NCBI GenBank assembly: GCA_965223215.1
Contig: CBDCVZ010000010.1
Coordinates: 5,828,001 to 5,892,000, forward strand
DNA length: 64,000 nt
Reading direction: 5' to 3'
Origin: JABDMH01 sp965223215
Lineage (GTDB): Bacteria > Bacteroidota > Bacteroidia > Chitinophagales > Saprospiraceae
The notes below the pieces were generated by a model. It was not told the origin of the DNA. It did no database searches and saw only the letters and a program-made list of their open reading frames with translations. Numbering within the stretch: position 1 is the first letter of the stretch; the number at the start of each line of letters is the position of its first letter. Shown here in pieces: positions 63,501-64,000 of the stretch. A program made the translations under genes and the position numbers.

Positions 63501-64000
63501 GAGGCCAAAAGCGCTTTTCTTTCGACGGTGAGTCATGAGCTTCGCACACCATTGACTTCTGTCTTGGGCTTCGCCAAAATCATCAGGAAAAGGCTGGAGG
63601 ACAAGATATTTCCCAATGTCAAGATCGAGGATCAGAAAATTAAGCGAACCATGAAACAGGTGAGTGAAAATCTGGAAGTAGTCGTTTCCGAAGGAGAGCG
63701 ACTCACCACCTTGATCAATGACGTCCTGGATTTGGCGAAAATCGAGTCTGGCCGCATGGAGTGGCAATTGAAACCCACCTTTCTCCAAGATGTGATTAGT
63801 AGGGCCATTTCAGCAACCGCCTCTCTTTTTGAGACTAAAGAATTATCGCTGGTTAAGAGTGTCCCGACCGACTTACCAGTCGTCAATGCAGATTCAGATA
63901 AATTAATTCAGGTGGTCATCAATTTACTGTCCAACGCGGTCAAGTTTACCGACAAGGGCAAAGTGACTGTTGAGGCCTATCAAGATGGCGGCCAGATCAT
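60543..64000 (+). CDS. Propeller-sensor histidine kinase with GAF domain (3' end outside the window)
   Basis: One frame stays open from ATG 60543 to the window edge (1152 codons). Signal peptide WICTFLIVFTTVHGPSLIAQ. The periplasmic part (about 40-690) is a two-component-regulator propeller (ITEHENGIMYFANGDGV, NGISKIDL-type turns); then a Y_Y_Y domain (EFQTQLVGLEKNWSSW, LRPGSYEFKVKARN), a membrane helix near 768-790, a GAF domain (about 820-963), HisKA with His998 (FLSTVSHELRTPLTSVLGF) and the start of the HATPase (KLIQVVINLLSNAVKF). Hybrid kinases of this layout sense polysaccharides or other ligands; a receiver or output domain may follow beyond the window. The kinase at 48771 is different in its sensor part. 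Confidence 0.9.
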   Translation, partial: MIPLSTLSPLGKWICTFLIVFTTVHGPSLIAQAALGRPLITNYTPKEYNAASTSWWITEHENGIMYFANGDGVLEFDGATWSVIEVPGGNGCRSMIQDDTGKIYIGSINEFGYLEPDERGSMQFISLKHHVPEEDKNFQDVWEIDFFEGHVYFRTSSKIFKWDGQKIKVLTAGGDFHVGKIVHGKYYVRIWNVGLCVMENDTFHLVPNGAQFADKRIYVLLPFDDHRMLVGLRDEGAFYLFDGEDFTPFETEVGHLMNNELYLPGLALEDGRFVFNTFSEGVFIMSREGKLLMHLNTELGLQDNTVTNLYLDSHGILWMTTFNGISKIDLNSPFTLISENSGLPSIIFEPVHFNGKMYVGSNNGVYYYDDDSEKFQLIEGSFGQTGWFVKHRDRLYAGSGGMGFVEIIGDQFRYIRKNVNYDFRVSQLLESTIDPDRIYLHMQNGGVTSFYYNEEIGEFEFESFTDRITADYGAFMEDSLGNLWTEGAEVGSISMLKPKFNEGVLDLEKSDVTIYDSAHGLPQTPYGFFNLDGDLQFISEDVIYGFDSEKQQFYQTTPFYQEFFAPNAPAYAQPVKDPFGRTWFGPGNGVVISSKSAEGTRSMIYDLFQEIKNFPVWGIAIDESSTRDHTIAWLTGSEGMIRYEGDLKSKALPEFHVGIRTFQINEDSLLFGGAGAAPDHITINADDNTVSISYASPFFINENEMEFQTQLVGLEKNWSSWSKQNSREYLNLRPGSYEFKVKARNIYGTVSDTATMSFSIRPPWYQTWWAYLLYALGAALMVYLIVRNRTRSLLKQQRILEDTVRERTQEVEQRLDELATVNRVSQALTEKLEFNELVQLVGDQIKQLFQSNICYVAIYDPQTAMINFPYQDGDSMEPLVFGEGLTSKIIQTGEPLLINRDISKEYDELGIKRVGKNAASYLGVPIPVEDKYIGVLSVQSTEKENRFNANDKRLLTTIAQNVGSALHNAELYEEAKKARAQAEDANEAKSAFLSTVSHELRTPLTSVLGFAKIIRKRLEDKIFPNVKIEDQKIKRTMKQVSENLEVVVSEGERLTTLINDVLDLAKIESGRMEWQLKPTFLQDVISRAISATASLFETKELSLVKSVPTDLPVVNADSDKLIQVVINLLSNAVKFTDKGKVTVEAYQDGGQI

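Noticed and set aside
1..64000. CRISPR arrays, rRNA or tRNA genes, insertion sequences, prophage and toxin-antitoxin modules
   Set aside because: I looked for spaced direct repeats, tRNA T-loop sequences, transposase or integrase motifs and small toxin pairs and found none. The S74 relic alone is not evidence for a prophage.

Overview
The window looks like chromosomal DNA of a free-living, probably marine or aquatic Bacteroidota (Saprospiria/Cytophagia-like). Evidence: two proteins with C-terminal type IX secretion (T9SS) sorting domains, a TonB-dependent receptor with a carboxypeptidase-like N-terminal domain, OMP_b-brl-type barrels, DUF2853, a Bacteroidota-style CaiB/BaiF enzyme, PadR/FtsX remnants, and an almost complete lack of Shine-Dalgarno sequences. 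Nothing looks like phage, plasmid, CRISPR, IS element, rRNA or tRNA.

Layout. 1-832: tail of one outer-membrane barrel gene and a complete paralogue. 845-7442 (minus): a complete tryptophan operon trpE-G-D-C-F-B-A, preceded by what reads as a full ribosome-mediated attenuator (22-codon leader peptide with three consecutive Trp codons, antiterminator pairing, terminator hairpin). 7944-10025 (plus): FAD amine oxidase and a secreted CARDB-like protein. 10150-16772 (minus): S10 peptidase, hemH-holA, MFS exporter with a MobA-like nucleotidyltransferase, BNR propeller protein. 16892-19474 (plus): sufS-sufU and a Tat-type TIM-barrel protein. 19483-26838 (minus): four-helix membrane protein, XdhC, threonine/serine dehydratase, DUF2853, a PQQ-dehydrogenase-like T9SS protein, HD protein and aldolase.

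26982-27600 (plus) holds the decayed remains of a PadR regulator and an FtsX-type permease. 27602-30212 (minus) is a tight three-gene operon: DJ-1/PfpI, class I isoprenoid-synthase-like, CaiB/BaiF CoA transferase. 30800-36885 contains an OmpR/PhoB-type response regulator without a partner kinase, a relic of an LpxH-like phosphoesterase, a T9SS-secreted beta-helix-like protein and a TonB receptor; the upstream regions of the three intact genes carry TTAA/TGTTAA elements with about 11-bp spacing, like PHO boxes, suggesting one regulon. 37036-40766: polysaccharide deacetylase and a large PVC-type haem protein.

40980-43418 (plus) has a small alpha/beta protein and a tightly coupled pair, class I glutamine amidotransferase plus ATP-grasp-like enzyme. 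43468-48649 (minus) is glgA-glgC-ATP-grasp-GT4, preceded in the same direction by a large sensor kinase/receiver/nucleotide cyclase. 51926-54191 (plus) is the beta-helix protein/SO2930-type dihaem cytochrome pair. 54265-58691 (minus) has a SRPBCC-GyrI protein, a relic (on plus) of a peptidase-S74/tail-fibre-domain protein, and an S9 peptidase fused to an FGE/SUMF1-like domain. 58847-64000 (plus): WYL regulator, HEAT-like protein and a large propeller sensor kinase that runs off the end.

The best candidates for something new are the WWW-leader trp attenuator, the periodic TTAA regulon around the orphan PhoB-type regulator, the amidotransferase/ATP-grasp pair, the glycogen cluster with an extra ATP-grasp enzyme, and the isoprenoid-synthase-like/CoA-transferase operon. 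Four separate decayed genes or gene pairs in 64 kb suggest ongoing loss of accessory functions. All assignments rest on motif recognition by eye.
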